In this document: positions 1 through 11,814 of the stretch, one piece after another
Position numbering within the stretch: the stretch's first letter is position 1
How the letters are laid out: every line of letters begins with the position of its first letter
Source: Catonia carolina
Lineage: Eukaryota > Arthropoda > Insecta > Hemiptera > Achilidae
Assembly: GCA_035578175.1 (NCBI GenBank)
Contig: JAQMRL010000006.1
Span: forward strand, 24,570,393 to 24,634,392
Length of the DNA stretch: 64,000 bases
Direction: 5' to 3'
Notes under the pieces: model-generated
The model's input: the letters and a program-made list of their open reading frames with translations, nothing else
Databases searched by the model: none
What the model was told of the DNA's origin: nothing
Translations under genes and position numbers: made by a program

Positions 1-640
1 CTAGTACAATAATGTTGTTCATTTTATCAAATTTTAATAAACAAAATAGTAAATCTATTGTAAAAGAATAACATCCGATTGTATTTAGACTAATTTTAAA
101 AATAGACGTCCTTTTAATTTGTTTACATTATTCAAGGTAATATAAGGTATTTTGTAGTTCTATGTAATAGAGGCGAATCACCTAAAGCGCCCAATTCTTT
201 TACTGGTAATAATAATAATAATAATAATAGTTATTTTATTATTAGTATTATTATTATTATTTCCAATATAACTGTACTATATTATGGATTGGTAGAGAAT
301 ATTTAAAAGCCATTGACCCGTACCATCTGTAAATTCCTCTTCTCTAAAATAGTTATTCACCTCCCAAATCTCCCGTAATCAACCCTTAACAAAGACTCAC
401 CCCTATGATGGGTATGGTTAACATCTCTCATGTTTTAGCAAAATTGGAGGTAATTTAAGGACGGAATCCTAGGATCGTATTATTTGATATCCACATCTCC
501 CTTACACCCAATACAGGATTACAATCTTGTTTAATATTACACAACCGCTAAAAAATAATTAACCTGTGTACGTTATCCTATATATATACTTTTATTTTGT
601 GATTTTACCAAAATTCTGTTTTGAAACTTTCACACGTTTT
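1..640. other. AT-rich intergenic DNA, no gene seen
   Basis: No reading frame or recognisable element is visible. The only structure is a run of AAT units followed closely by ATT units at about 206-263, which could fold back on itself. Confidence 0.5.
206..263. repeat. (AAT)n / (ATT)n inverted microsatellite
   Basis: About seven AAT units are followed by TTATT/ATT units, so the two halves are complementary and can form a hairpin. It is a simple-sequence repeat with no other assigned role. Confidence 0.8.
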
Positions 641-644
641 TATC

Positions 645-1838
645 TTGCCATTAAACAATATATAACTCATGTTTTAATCATGAGTAAACAATGTAAAATG
701 AAAAACTTAACCTAATTTTAATCATAAGTGAATGACGTTAAATGGAAATCTACCTAAATAGGACTAAAAAAATTGACGCTGAACTAGGCTCTGTAAAAGA
801 AATCCTTGAAAATATAAGTTGTAGGTTTTAGATTTTCTATAACTTTGATTTGCCCATAACAGGCAATAGGAGTGTTAAATTATTTGCATTCGATCTGCTA
901 ATTCCAGGGCTACAAAAAATAGTTCTGTTTCTCATCACGTGGTCAACCAATTATATGACTGAACTATTAAGGAACAGAAGAGGTAGAGGCGTAAAAGTCA
1001 GTAGTTAGAATTAACTTCTCTGAAAGTAATGAATTTCATTATACAGCCAGACCCTGTGGTGAATGAAGTGAAGGTGTCATTTGCAGGGTGCAAAGTAGAT
1101 ACTTTTCGGAGGGCCTGACATGCTAATAAGCATAAACTACTTTTGTACTCAGTGAGGAAGGCATTGGTAAACCACTTCACTTCTTGTTTTACTTAGTAAA
1201 ACGTCTAGAAGTTCAAACCAGCCTTTCAGTTGTTGACCTAAACTACAACTAGATTGTATTACACTTTTGACGTGAAATTCATATATAGGCCGCAACCTTA
1301 AAAATTCCCATTTATTTTGAGAACAGATTACCGAAAATCACCAATTGACGCTAAACTAAGCTTTGTAGAAAAATATTTTTTAAATAAAAGTTGTAGTGTG
1401 TTTTATTTAATTTTCTACAACTTTAATTATAAACCCTTTGGCCCTGAAATTCAAAATACAGTTGAAATCATTAAAAATTATTTTTACGAGGCACAGCCCC
1501 AAGAATTGTTAACAGAAATGGCGCTTACTACTCTATCCTGTGGAGCATCAAAAATTTAATAAATGAGGTTGATAGTAAAAAAAATCGTAGTCATTTTTGA
1601 GAAAATCGCACAAAAGTTAAAAATCGCACGAACAAACTACTATTTCCCGTCAACCGATTGTGATGAAAATGATCATATCGGGCCCCTCATGGGGTACTTA
1701 AGTTCTAAGTTTCAACTTCGTACGCTATTCCGTCCGTGATTTATTTTGTTCACACACACACGCGCACGTGCGCAAACACACACCTGCACACACAAAATCA
1801 ACGTAAAAACTATTTTCCTTCCTTATAAATTCATAAAG
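645..1838 (-). repeat. R family copy, split by a SINE
   Basis: R is my label for a dispersed repeat seen at least ten times in this window. In the orientation taken as +, it starts with GGAAGGAAAGTA and contains recurring blocks: 'ATTTTCATCAAAATCGGTCAA', 'GATAGGGTAAGCGCC' and 'GTTGTAGAAAATTAAA'. This copy is on the - strand. It is interrupted at about 855-1255 by a SINE and resumes after it. The ACACACAC/GCGC stretch at 1748-1793 lies where R normally carries a short GTGTGTG block. No conserved frame runs through the copies, so it looks non-autonomous. Confidence 0.65.
855..1255 (+). mobile_element. SINE-like element (family C), diverged copy
   Basis: It runs from 'CCCATAACAGGCAATAGGAG' to 'TTGACCTAAACTACAACTAG', parallel to the much better preserved copies at 2984 and 16967. 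The shared blocks are the 'CAGCCAGACCCTGTGGTGAA' core, 'GAGGAAGGCA.TGGTAAACCAC' and 'GGTTCAAACCAGCCTTTC'. The element is non-coding and about 400 bp long. This copy is older than its two relatives and sits inside R. Confidence 0.75.
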
Positions 1839-1934
1839 GAGAAAGGAAATTAAAAATATTAAAATTGATTATAAATTTATAGAGTGTACTTTATGCAAAA
1901 ACTATAAATAATTAAATTGTTTAATTCGTTTTTA

Positions 1935-2330
1935 CAGGTACATATAAGCTTTTCTACAGAGCTTATTTTAACGTCAGTTAGTGATTTTTCATTTATTTTA
2001 CTCATTGAAATAGGTTTAAAATTACGTCCTTAATAAGCATTTGAGGGCAAAAGTGTTTATAATTAAAGCTAGGCTATAGAAAATTAAAAAATTTTAACTT
2101 AACTTACTGACGTATTTTCCTAAATAGCTTTACCTTAGTGTTAATCAACCATTTTCCGTATTTTTCCAATAAAATCTAAGTCCAATAGAGATTGATTTTT
2201 ATTTAGTCATCCACTCATGATTAAAATTAGGTTATCCTTTTATTATCGACATTGGCGAGTAAAGGTCGTGTGAGTGTTTCACGCCAATTTTTTTTTTAAG
2301 ATTTGTTTCTCCCTCAGTTAAATGATAATC
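1935..2330 (+). repeat. R family copy, right-hand part
   Basis: This matches the second half of R: 'CAGAGCTTATTTTAACGTCAG', 'CATTTATTTTACTCATTGAAA' and 'CACTCATGATTAAAATTAGG'. It ends in the segment that on the - strand reads 'KKIGVKHSHDL'. That segment recurs beside other R copies and resembles part of a LINE C-terminus (compare 59526-59741). Confidence 0.5.
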
Positions 2331-2844
2331 TTTTGTAATCTTGTTGCTTACAGCTTTTGGCTTATTGTAGCGCAGGAATTGCGTAAAGTAATGTAGAGAG
2401 GAAAATGTTTTCCGTTTGATTAACCTCTGTCTCATTTATTTTTAGTCCATTTTCTTTTAGTCTAAACATAAGTTACAGAATTTTGAAATACTTTTCGTAC
2501 TTCAAATCCTTATATCTTCTTATCCCCTACTTGTTTTTGTTTTGTTTTTTTAATTTAGCCATCAAATATCCTGTTTTTGATGTAGCGTCTTCCAGAATTT
2601 TCTGTTAGTTTCCATACTTGTTCCCAATCATCCAATTTTACGCGACTGTTGAAGCAATATCATCACTTCATCTTTTTCATTTTCTTTTATTGTGATCCTT
2701 TTTCTCTCGTATGGACACAAAGCAATCACCCAAAAAGTTGATCTATCAATCTTCATTTTAGCAAAACATTTCCTCTTGTATTATAAATTATAACAATGAA
2801 TATACTCTTATACGTTCACTTTCTCTTGCCCTATATTTATATAT

Positions 2845-2970
2845 AGGGGTCCCAGGTTCGATTCCCGGTCAGTTCTAGCATTTTTTTCATCACTCATTTT
2901 CATCTATCATCCTTCTCACCGTCTGCATTAGCAGCAATCAGACGTAAAACCAAAAAAAAAAAAACAAATA
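2845..2970 (+). mobile_element. tRNA-derived SINE (family A), 5'-truncated
   Basis: It opens with a box-B-like 'GGTTCGATTCCCGG', continues through a short body with 'CACCGTCTGCATTAGCAG' and ends in an A-rich tail before 2970. Related copies, mostly on the - strand, lie at 15718, 54122, 54971 and 63050. It is inserted in a CTCTTGCCCTATATTTATATA context typical of the left edge of R. Confidence 0.7.
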
Positions 2971-2983
2971 TATAATATATATG

Positions 2984-3381
2984 CCCAAAACGGGCAGGTG
3001 GAGTGTTATTTTAATTGCACTCTATCTGTTTGGTCCAGGGCTAAAAAAAATAGTTCTGTTTCTTATCACATAGTCAGCCACTTATATGACTGAACTATTA
3101 AAGAACAGAAGAGGTAGAGGTGTAAAAGACACTAGTCAGAGTTATCTCCTCTGAGAGTAATGAATTTCACTATGCAGCCAGACCCTGTGGTGAATGAAGT
3201 GAAAGTGTCATTTGCAGGGTGGAACGTGAGTGCTTTTCGGAGGACCTGGCATGCTGATAAGCATACTCTTTCAACTCAGAGAGGAAGGCAATGGTAAACC
3301 ACCTTACTCCTCGTTTTTACTTAGTAAAACCTCTAGAGGTTCAAACCAGCCTTTCGGCTGTTGACCTAAACAACAACAACG
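2984..3381 (+). mobile_element. SINE-like element (family C), young full-length copy
   Basis: A 398-bp non-coding element flanked by the exact 13-bp repeat TATAATATATATG (2971-2983 and 3382-3394), a target-site duplication. It ends in a CAACAACAAC tail. It is nearly identical along its length to the copy at 16967-17371, which implies recent activity. A box-B-like GGTTCAAACC lies near the 3' end, but I cannot assign a tRNA head with confidence. Such elements depend on LINE enzymes supplied in trans. Confidence 0.85.
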
Positions 3382-3394
3382 TATAATATATATG

Positions 3395-3457
3395 AATATA
3401 TAGTTATGGAAAGTAATGTTTTCATGTACATTTTTCGAAATCGAGTTTCGGAATCGA

Positions 3458-3490
<33 letters not shown>

Positions 3491-3563
3491 CGTGCGTGTG
3501 CGTGCGTGCGCGCGTGTCTGCGTGTGTGTGTGTGTGTGCGTGTGTGTGTGTGTGTGTGCGTGT

Positions 3564-3629
<66 letters not shown>

Positions 3630-4095
3630 AATATCTTAAGAATGAAAACCGCACGAAGTTGAAAATTTGAACAAAAATTAGATATTTTTGTGCTCTGTAA
3701 TATAGAGTAAGCGGTATGCCTGCTGAATTTCGTAGGGAGTTGTGCTCTTTCAGTAATTTTTTTAAGATTGCAGTCCTAATAAGCATTTTACGACAAAGTA
3801 TGTTTAACAAAAGTTGTAAAAGATTTTAAATCCTATAACTCTTAATTTAAACGTTTTTTACTGCAGCGCTTAGTTTAACATCCATTACTGATTTTCCATT
3901 TATTTTGCTCATTAAAATCAGTAAAAAAAATTTTTAGGATTGCGGGCATTGCACGACAAAATTATAAAAAATGAAGTTTAGAAAATTGAAGTTTATAATT
4001 AGAAAATTTAAAAAACCTACAACGTCTTTTATAATGATTTTTCATAATACGACTGGTTCTACCGAGATCTTCCTTATGTTCTCTTCAATATTGTT
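3395..4095 (+). repeat. R family copy with an expanded TG tract
   Basis: R blocks flank a long TG/CG microsatellite at 3459-3626: 'GGAAAGTAATGTTTTCATGTAC' at the left and 'AAAATATCTTAAGAATG' then 'TTTTACGACAAAGTATG' at the right. In other R copies the same place has only a short TCTGTGTGTG block before 'AACAAAATATCTC', so the microsatellite seems to have grown from that seed. Confidence 0.6.
3459..3626. repeat. (TG)n/(CG)n microsatellite
   Basis: About 168 bp of alternating purine and pyrimidine, mostly TG with CG interruptions. Such DNA can adopt the Z form. The Cys-Val and His-Thr reading frames across it are artefacts. Confidence 0.95.
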
Positions 4096-4489
4096 GACTT
4101 GTTTCATGCATAAATGTATTTTATTTTAGGTAACAAGTAAAGATATAATTATTATTTTATTATTAACGGAATCCACTTAATTGATTATTTGTCGATAATA
4201 ACAATTCAGATCCATCTCTGAGCCTATTCGAAGAAATTGTTAATAGTATTTTCGTAATACAACTTGTATTTTTCTGGTCTAGAACACTCTAATTCTCTTA
4301 TCAAAATTTACCGAAATTAAATTAAATGCTTATTTCAGTAAGTCATTAAATGACCAAACTTAAACGAGTTAAAACAGTATGAGACTATTATTTTTTCATT
4401 TAACCAAAAATTTTAAAAAAAGTATTTTTTGTTTTAACCTAAAATATTCTATACAGTCTTCTTTATAAAATGGCTTATATTTACTTTCT

Positions 4490-4860
4490 CTTGCTCAACA
4501 TGAATATGTAAAGAAAGACCCCTGAACCCAAAAATATGTTTTTAGTGATTGTTCTGTGGGTCTGTGTGAACAATATATCTCGAGAAATTAAATATCGTAT
4601 AAAGTTAAAACATCAAACTAAAGTTAGGTATCCACGAAGAGACCCGACACAAATATTTTCATCAAAATCTGTCAACCGGAAGTAGTAGTTTATTCGTACA
4701 ATTTTTTACTTTTTTTGGATTTTCTCAAAAACAGCTCCTACCATTTTTTTTAAATCACCTCATTTACATTTGTAAGCTCTACACGATAGGGTAAGCGCCT
4801 TATCTGCTGAAATTCTTTGGGCGGTTGTGCTCCCGTGGTAAAAAACCTGTGAAGATTTAC
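4490..4860 (+). repeat. R family copy
   Basis: It contains, in order, R blocks resembling 'CCCTGAACCCAAAAATATG', 'GTCTGTGTGAACAATATATCTC', 'TTAGGTATCC', 'ATCTGTCAACCGGAAGTAG' and 'GATAGGGTAAGCGCC'. It is diverged and has no open frame. Confidence 0.6.
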
Positions 4861-5464
4861 CCAAATAATTTTCTGATATGAAATTTCAGACTAAATATAA
4901 CTTGACTTAAAATATAATTTGTTATTTAATGTTGAGGAATAAAATCTTAATATTTTTGTGTTTACATTTACATCAATGTTTATGATGGTATTAATAAAAC
5001 ATGTATCATTAGAATTGGATTCTTCCATTAGTTATAAACTAATTAGTCTTTAATTAATTAGGTAGAAATTCTACGATTGGAATTTTACTAAAACAAACTG
5101 GCTTTATTCTATTGTTTTTCATAACAGATTAGCTGAAAAATAAAAATATTATGTAAAATTTACTTTAGACTTGGGTTAAAATTAAATAAATTAAGAATTT
5201 TTGTAAGAAACTTGTATATTTTTGTACGTTATGTAAACTAAATTTTTAAAATAACTGTTTGTAAAAGTTGATATGAAGTTTCGATGGTATGAATACTTTG
5301 AAAATGATAAAACCAGTGGTGTAGATAAAAATTTTGTTTGGAGGAAATCGGTTTTGACGTAATGTAATTACTAATACCTTTATTTCCTCAAAGTGCTTCA
5401 AAATTAAAACCCTTCGTTTTATATAGGAAATTTCAAACTTACAATTTCCACCCAGTATTTTTTC

Positions 5465-5735
5465 CCTCGTATAGTGCCAATTTTAGACCACGTGAGGTGA
5501 CTTCAGATAGTTCTGGAAGCTCTTTTTGGAGCTCACACTCTCAGCTTTTCTCTTTTATTCTGTCCGCCCGGCGTTCCATTTTTACTCTTCATGGAAGCCC
5601 TTAAAGTCCATAATTAGTTATCTAAATTTGGTTGGTCCATTTAAGTTTTCTCGGTTTATTCAGTTTCCTTTCTGATCTCTTTAAATCATTTATCTGACAC
5701 CTTAGGTTAGAGCCTTAAAAATTTGTTTTGTCAGC
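5465..5735 (-). mobile_element. LINE 3'-end fragment
   Basis: It shares a long stretch with 9215-9490, including 'TTCATGGAAGCCCTTAAAGTCC'. On the - strand the better copy translates to a basic C-terminal LINE tail of the NRTKFRQL...WAEERRKA type, as also seen at 56916-57368. This copy has several stops. Confidence 0.5.
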
Positions 5736-6504
5736 CGGTTGTCATCTATTCCCTGTCGGACCTTACCGAACATCCCTGGCAGAAGCATTTGCCAGTTTCA
5801 ATCGCTCGAAACTCTTTTCAATGCAGAAGAACGAGCCCCTTCCACCTAGTACTCAGTGGTAGGTGTTTTTATACATGACCTAAAAAGCCAAGAGCAGCTG
5901 AATCCAAACGACCATAAAACAAGGGGTGATTTTACAATGATCTGAATAATAATCAATGTTAAAGAAGTTTGTTAAGCGACGCTAGTTGAAATTATTTTAG
6001 TTAATTATTTGTTTGAACTTTGTAGGTTTCCTGCTTTTGGTAAAATTTCGCTACTTATCTTTATATGTAATAATTTTTTCTTTTTTTACATTTCATGGGG
6101 TGTTTGGACACCCTGGACCCTCCCCCTATGTACACCACTGGATAAAATAATTTAGGCCTACTATAAACACATAACATTTACATTTACATTATCATAAAAA
6201 TTAAAAATTCAGTGACTTTGTAAAGACCGATTGAGTGTAATCCAATTAATGTCTTTAATTTAGCGTTTACATTAATAATAATGTAAGGTTCGATTATGTA
6301 CTGTATCTTCTTAATATATTACTTTATATTTTTTGTTTTCCCGTGTTTTTGTTTTTTTATTTCTTTAGCAAAAATGACTTAACTCTAAAAAAGTACTAAG
6401 GTTAAACGTTTTCAATTTATATTTGAGTCGCAATAATGCACTGTATTTATCATTCATTGATCGGGCTAAGTTAACAAAAATTTGTAGAGAATTTATTATT
6501 TTAC

Positions 6505-6730
6505 CTTTTCTTCTCTTCTCACATCCTACAACCTATCGTCTTCTGTCTTTCAAGTCACTCTAGCTGGGATTCCTCACTACTATAGCTTATGAACTCTCTG
6601 TATCCATCTTTTCCAAGGTAATTTCTTCTCCTTCTTTTTTCTAAATCAAAAAGGAACGCCTTCAGGGGCTATCTATATGCTGCTATTTTTTGGACATGGC
6701 CATACCATATCAACAATCTGGTGCCGTTTC
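6505..6730 (-). mobile_element. LINE C-terminal fragment
   Basis: The - strand reads 'WYGHVQKMAAYRLPLKA' and then basic residues and 'KRWIQRVHK'. This is the familiar '(R/W)YGHV.RM....RLP...GRRRRGRP..RW' stretch near the 3' end of many arthropod LINE ORFs. Stops break it. Confidence 0.55.
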
Positions 6731-6744
6731 TGTCTATAATGGTA

Positions 6745-7030
6745 TCCTGAGAACTGATCCGTTTTTTTTATCCATAAGTGCCATTTTTTAAACTACTTCC
6801 GGTGGTAATTTTAATGAAAATGTTTGTGTCGGTTCTCCTAGTGATAGCTAACTTAAGTTCTAAGTTTCAACTTCGTATTTCGTTCTTAAGATATTTTGTT
6901 CACACACACCCATACAGACCAACTACTAAAAACATGTTTTATGTTGGGTTTAGAGAGCCTGAAAATGTGTATTTTCATTGAAAACTCAAAATGAAAAAAT
7001 ACTTCTTTCCCTATTTATTTATATAGGTAG
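6745..7030 (-). repeat. R family fragment
   Basis: In reverse orientation it carries the R blocks for 'TAAGTTCTAAGTTTCAACTTCG', 'TTTTGTTCACACACACCC' and 'TTTTCATTGAAAACTC', ending at the usual CCCTATTTATTTATATAGG edge. Confidence 0.6.
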
Positions 7031-8059
7031 GGAAAAAGAAAAATTGGAATAGACTGAGAAATTAAGTTGGCCATATACAAATTACAGATTACTGACTACA
7101 AGGGCTTCCACGAAGAATAAAAGTTAATTGACAGAAGACAGAATAAAAGCCTATATTGAAAGAATGCTGAGAGAGTTGGCTGTACAAAAAGCTTCCATAA
7201 GTTTTTAAAGTTACTTGACGTGGTCTGTATATTTAAAATTGTATCTTCCTTTTAACAGACAGTAGCCACTTTCTACTCTCCCATGAGAAATTAGATTGTA
7301 TTGAACGAGTGATGATAAAGTGTTGACAAAACATTTTTTTATGGTTACTATGTCCGTATAAACAGTAATCTCCTATTCATGATGGGAAAAAGAGTTCTTG
7401 TCAGAAAGTAAATTCCAGTCCAGGAACGAATCACAGTAAGAAGATAAAAAAATTTATGTGTAGTTTTATCGGCAGTTTTTCTTTTATTGGCATTGTTTTA
7501 TTGTCTTTATAAAAATATGAAAACTATGTACAGGAGGTAAATACAGAAACCTTTACCCTCAAAACCTATTACATCATAACGAGTGTTCTATATCATATCA
7601 TATAACGTTGATATGATCCTGTACCTGTTGAAAGTTATATTTTCGGGAGGTTATTTCTGAGAATAATATTTTGTACATTACTTTTTTCTGTCTGTTTTAC
7701 ACCTATCACTCAATAACCATTGGAGACAATAACTATTGCCTCTTCCTTGTTTCTCATCCTCTCGTTCTCCCACTATCCTATTTTCACCCTTTTCCAGTTT
7801 CTCAACTTTCACCATCTACTCCTATTTTTCTTCCTCGACATATTTTTTCCTGCTAATTTCCTCTCTTTCTACAGTAGAGAGATTGTAGAAAGAGCGGACT
7901 GTGCATTATACCTGGTAACAACCATTAATGAGAATTAAGATATATCACAAGATATTAGAATCCGAATAACTTAAACCAAATCCGATTTCAATAAAATGAG
8001 TCGTTTTCTGGACCATGATTTTATCAATCACAATTAAAATGAGGATCAATAAATACTAA

Positions 8060-8460
8060 ATTTTCTTAATACTTTTGTATGGAGTAGAATCGTGGACTCT
8101 AAATGAACAAGCGATAGAGAAGTTGGAGGATTTTGAAATGTGGGTCTATAGGAAAGTTCTACGGATATCGTGGACGGAACATCTAAGGAGCAAAAAGGTA
8201 CTATACCAACTGTACAAGAATAAAGAACTCCTCCATATTATAAAAAAATGCAAAATGATCAAAGATATTATCTATTGCAGCTCATCTTCCGGGATAAAAA
8301 AGGGATGAAGAGGTCGGAACGCCATTGCATATCTTGTCTGCAAATTCTCAGAAAGTGGTTTGGAAGAACATCAACAGAGCTCTTTCACATAGTTGCAGAC
8401 AGATTGTGGATTGCCGTTATGGTTGCTGACATCCAGAACAGATAGACACTAGAAAAAAAA
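8060..8460 (+). mobile_element. LINE reverse-transcriptase C-terminal remnant
   Basis: Two overlapping frames give 'YGVESWTLNEQAIEKLEDFE' and then 'RTSTELFHIVADRLWIAVM' before a stop. These are the YG.E.W and WF..T..EL...A blocks that follow the reverse-transcriptase domain in many insect LINEs. A frame shift separates them near 8250-8300, and there is no polymerase core, so it is dead. The same terminal block recurs on the - strand at 25678-25825. Confidence 0.7.
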
Positions 8461-8739
8461 GAATAATTTTCTCTCTTTTCTCTCTAAACATCTAAAAATC
8501 CATAGTCAGGCATGTAGTCAAGATTTTGGTTCCGGGGGCTCAGCCTGGAGATTTTTTTTGGAGAAATCTGGAGTATCGAACCAAATACCCATGGCATATT
8601 AATCTGGTATGAAATTTAAATTTCTATTTGGAAAGGGCTGAGCCGTAAGCTCCTTGGCTACGTGTCTGGCCATAGCCAACATTAAATAGGCATACTAAAC
8701 TCCAATATTGTATCATGCTATCTTCATAATAGATGATGT

Positions 8740-8912
8740 TTTATATGTTAAGCAAAAGAAGGGTAGACCAAGGATGGTATGATGTAGTCACATTATGTAG
8801 CGACAGTAGGCATTAGATCCTGAAGAAATGCAGGTTGGATAGAGATATTTGTAGGCATAAGCGGCAAATACTGAGTTGTAGCACCAGCAAAGAAGAAGAA
8901 GGAGAAGAAGTT
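8740..8912 (+). mobile_element. LINE 3' tail with (GAA)n end
   Basis: The reading 'WYDVVTLCSDSRH' then 'RLDRDICRHKRQILSCSTSK' matches the last part of a LINE ORF ('DRD.WR'-type). It runs into AGAAGAAGAAGGAGAAGAAG, a typical short-repeat LINE tail. Confidence 0.55.
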
Positions 8913-9214
8913 ATTTTCAACTCCTTCTGTGACTCTCTCTCTCTCCCTCATATATACCCTACTCTTTATATTTCTTCTACCTCTAATTTCTTCTTCTCAG
9001 GGTTCTCTTTCAGCATTTTTTCCTTCCTCCTATTTCTTGCCCATAATTTGTTCCTTATTCTTTTGTCACTCTCTTTCTCATCCTCATCCTCTTATTCTTT
9101 TTACTCTACCTCTTCACCATACCATTAACATACCACCTCTTCTGAGTTCTACTTTTCTTTAGTACATTTTTAAAAATTCCTGCTTGTTTTTATCTATACC
9201 AATTTTTACGTGTA

Positions 9215-9490
9215 GGGCCAATTTAAGACCATGTGGGGTCACTTCAGACATTTCTATTAGATCTCTTTGCAACCCACGTTCTCAGCATTCACTTACTGTA
9301 GGCTTTTCTCCTTTCTTCTGCCCACCTGGTGTTCTGTTTTTCATCTTCATGGAAGCCCTTAAAGTCCGTAATTAGTTGTCTGAATTTGGTTCGGTTCATT
9401 AAGTTTTCTCAGTTTATTCCGGTTTTCTCAATATCTTTTCTGACTTCTTTAAACCATTCATCCGACACCTTAGATCTATTGTTTAGTATC
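9215..9490 (-). mobile_element. LINE 3'-end fragment
   Basis: The - strand reads 'WFKEVRKDIEKTGINWENLM', then 'NRTKFRQLITDFKGFHEDEK' and 'WAEERRKA'. This basic C-terminal stretch is shared with 56916-57368. It duplicates much of 5465-5735. No catalytic part is present. Confidence 0.6.
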
Positions 9491-9579
9491 TTAAACATTT
9501 TTTATCTATGCTATACATAAGTAGCGAGATAAACTTTTACACGTAAACTATATTGTGTGAAATTTCGCTGCACAAAGAT

Positions 9580-9642
9580 TGGGAATCGCTGCTCTGGAGG
9601 TTAAAACCAGCCTTTTCGTTGATGACTAAACAACGTGTAAGG
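9580..9642 (+). mobile_element. SINE family C, 3' end only
   Basis: It matches 'CTGGAGGTTAAAACCAGCC' and the 'GATGACTAAACAAC' end of family C, so it is a short 3' relic. Confidence 0.5.
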
Positions 9643-9649
9643 TTGTGAG

Positions 9650-10555
9650 AGAAGTTCAACTTTTTCTTTTTTTTTTACTGAGCTGTGAGCATAAAGAGTG
9701 AAAATTACTAGTTTCATAAATATTAACAACATAAAATTACAGTTTTAGAAAACCTAACTTCTACCCCAATCATTTCTGTATTGAAATTCAATAAAGTAAG
9801 TGAACAATAAGTGATGTTTAAGACCATTTTGAGTCATGCCATTTTAACTATTAATATAGGTAAAGAGGGCAGGAAGAGAGTTAAGTGATATATTATTAAA
9901 TCTCCTAAAGCTGTTAGAAAGTAATTAAGGCCAGACTGATCCATCCCCATAGCAACTAAACTTTTTGTCACTGCTAACAAAGTTAACATTGCTTAGGCTA
10001 GCTTAGTTATATATTTCACATCCACTATTGCAGTTATCAGTCTTTTCTGAGATTTAAACGACATAAGTTTTAATGTCGTTCTAATGTAATTATGAAACAA
10101 TTCGTAGTTAAAGCAGTTAAATGTTCCATAAAATTTGAATTACTGAATTACTTGCATTAGCTTTTATAACCTAAATATTAATATTGGAAAAACATACTGA
10201 GGATATGACAGAGAAAGTTCCTTTTAAAAATATTTACTTCATATTTTGGTGGTTTATTCTTAAGTTTTATTCATATATCACTTATATTTGAGTAACTCAA
10301 AAAATCTTTATACGTGAAGTATTGTTTTCATTTTTTATTTTTATTTTTTTACATTTATTGTGACTAGTCTAAGACTAACAATTTTGTTCTGACTTAATTG
10401 ATCTAAGTACTTAATCTAAGAATTTATCCATTAGTAGTTATTAGTTTATGTTCGATATATTCTGGTACACTATTTATGATATTTACTATTCATTGATATT
10501 TACTAAACACTTCAAAGTATATACAAGTAACTATTATCTAACAAATTAATAACTT
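9650..10555. other. AT-rich intergenic DNA
   Basis: I see no gene, repeat end or RNA signal here. Confidence 0.4.
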
Positions 10556-10559
10556 TGTA

Positions 10560-11105
10560 TCGTTCGTTACTCCAGTTCAAATTGTTTCACTCGAGAAAGC
10601 CACCTATTTAGATCTGCGTTGTCGAGTAGCTCTGAATAGCTTCGGCATTCACCTGGTGGAGAAGTCTGTCTTCATGACTTCTGGCAAATTTCCGAATTAC
10701 TTCGTTTATGGAATTCAATCCCAAGTCCCGGTGCAGGTCGTCATTCCTAACATACCAGGGAGCATTGACAATGCTTCTGAGAACTTTGTTCTGGAATCTT
10801 TGAATGATTAATTGGTTTGATGCTTTTGTACAAACCCAGAGTTGTATTCCATAGGTCAAAAGGGTTTTAATCTTTGATTGTATATTAGAAGTTTGTTATA
10901 AGTAGATAATGACAATTTCCTACGTAGTAACCAGTAAAGTTTCTTGAATTTGAGATTGACTTCTTTTCTTTTCTATTTTACATGTTCTTTCCAGAGAATT
11001 TTTACATCGAGGATCATGCCAAGATATTTAGCTGTGTTTGAATATGGAAATTTTTTTCGTTGATGTAAATAGGTAGTTTACGGAATTTTTAATTAGGTAG
11101 TAAAA
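10560..11105 (-). mobile_element. Jockey-type LINE C-terminal remnant
   Basis: Upstream on the - strand the frame reads 'FKKFYWLLRRKLSLSTYNKL'. The longest open part (10859-10608) reads 'TYGIQLWVCTKASNQLIIQ', 'RFQNKVLRSIVNAPWYVRN' and 'DDLHRDLGL'. These are the TYGIQLWG.A, QRFQ.K.LR and APWYV.N..LH.DL blocks of the region after the Jockey reverse transcriptase. The polymerase core is absent. Confidence 0.75.
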
Positions 11106-11138
11106 TTTATATAAATAAACATCTTCTTCTTCTACCTA

Positions 11139-11585
11139 TTACGGATTAGGCGTAACGCCTGTTCCATCTTCATGCCATCTCTTTCTGGGTCTCCCCAGGC
11201 CTCGTCTTCCTTCCGGTTGATAGTTTACCGCCCTCACTGTAATCCTGTCTGGCGGCATTCTCTCGACGTGGTTCGTCCATCTGTCTCTGTACTTGGACAC
11301 TTTTCCAATCAGCGATTCCTCTCTACCCAATTCTCTCCTTATTTCACTGCTACGAATCTGCTCTCTCAAGGAACATCCCTTCACTGCCCTCATGAATCTC
11401 ATTTCTGCAGCCTCTACCTTTCTTAACTGAGCTGTTCGTAGCACCCAAGACTCACTGCCGTACAACACCAACGGCACCGCCATCACATCGCATAATCGCA
11501 ATTGTGTTTCCCTTCGAGATTTCCTCCTGAAGGTCCTGTTGATGAAACCACAAACCGACTGAAATTTATTGACCCTCCGCAAATA
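11139..11585 (-). mobile_element. LINE ORF C-terminal remnant with (GAA)n tail
   Basis: The - strand frame contains 'MAVPLVLYGSESWVLRTAQL', 'AAEMRFMRAVKGCSLREQIR', 'HVERMPPDRITVRAVNYQPE' and 'GRPRKRWHEDGTGVTPNP', then a stop and GAAGAAGAAGA at 11110-11130. This YGSE.W / EMRFLR.VKGC / HVERM / GRPRKRW series marks a LINE family different from the adjacent Jockey remnant. The polymerase and endonuclease are missing. Confidence 0.75.
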
Positions 11586-11814
11586 AATAAATAAACATAA
11601 ATAAACATCCGCAACATAAATAAACAAATAAATAATAAACAATATAAATAAACATTGATTCATTTAATTTAATTTTCCAGTTTTTTGTCCATGTTTGCAC
11701 TTGATTTTCAACACAGCATCTTGAAGCTTTATAGTTAATTCTTCTTCAACTGAATGGGGTAATGTGAATAAAAAGTATTAAATACTTTTACTGAATAACC
11801 TAGATATTCCGAAT

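Noticed and set aside
1317..1559. 80-codon + strand frame
   Set aside because: It lies wholly within an R copy and is not conserved in other copies.
3304..3810. Long frames rich in Cys-Val or His-Thr/Ala-Arg
   Set aside because: They are translations of the TG/CG microsatellite and its SINE/R flanks, not genes.
11172..11426. 84-codon + strand frame
   Set aside because: It is the antisense shadow of the LINE remnant on the - strand.
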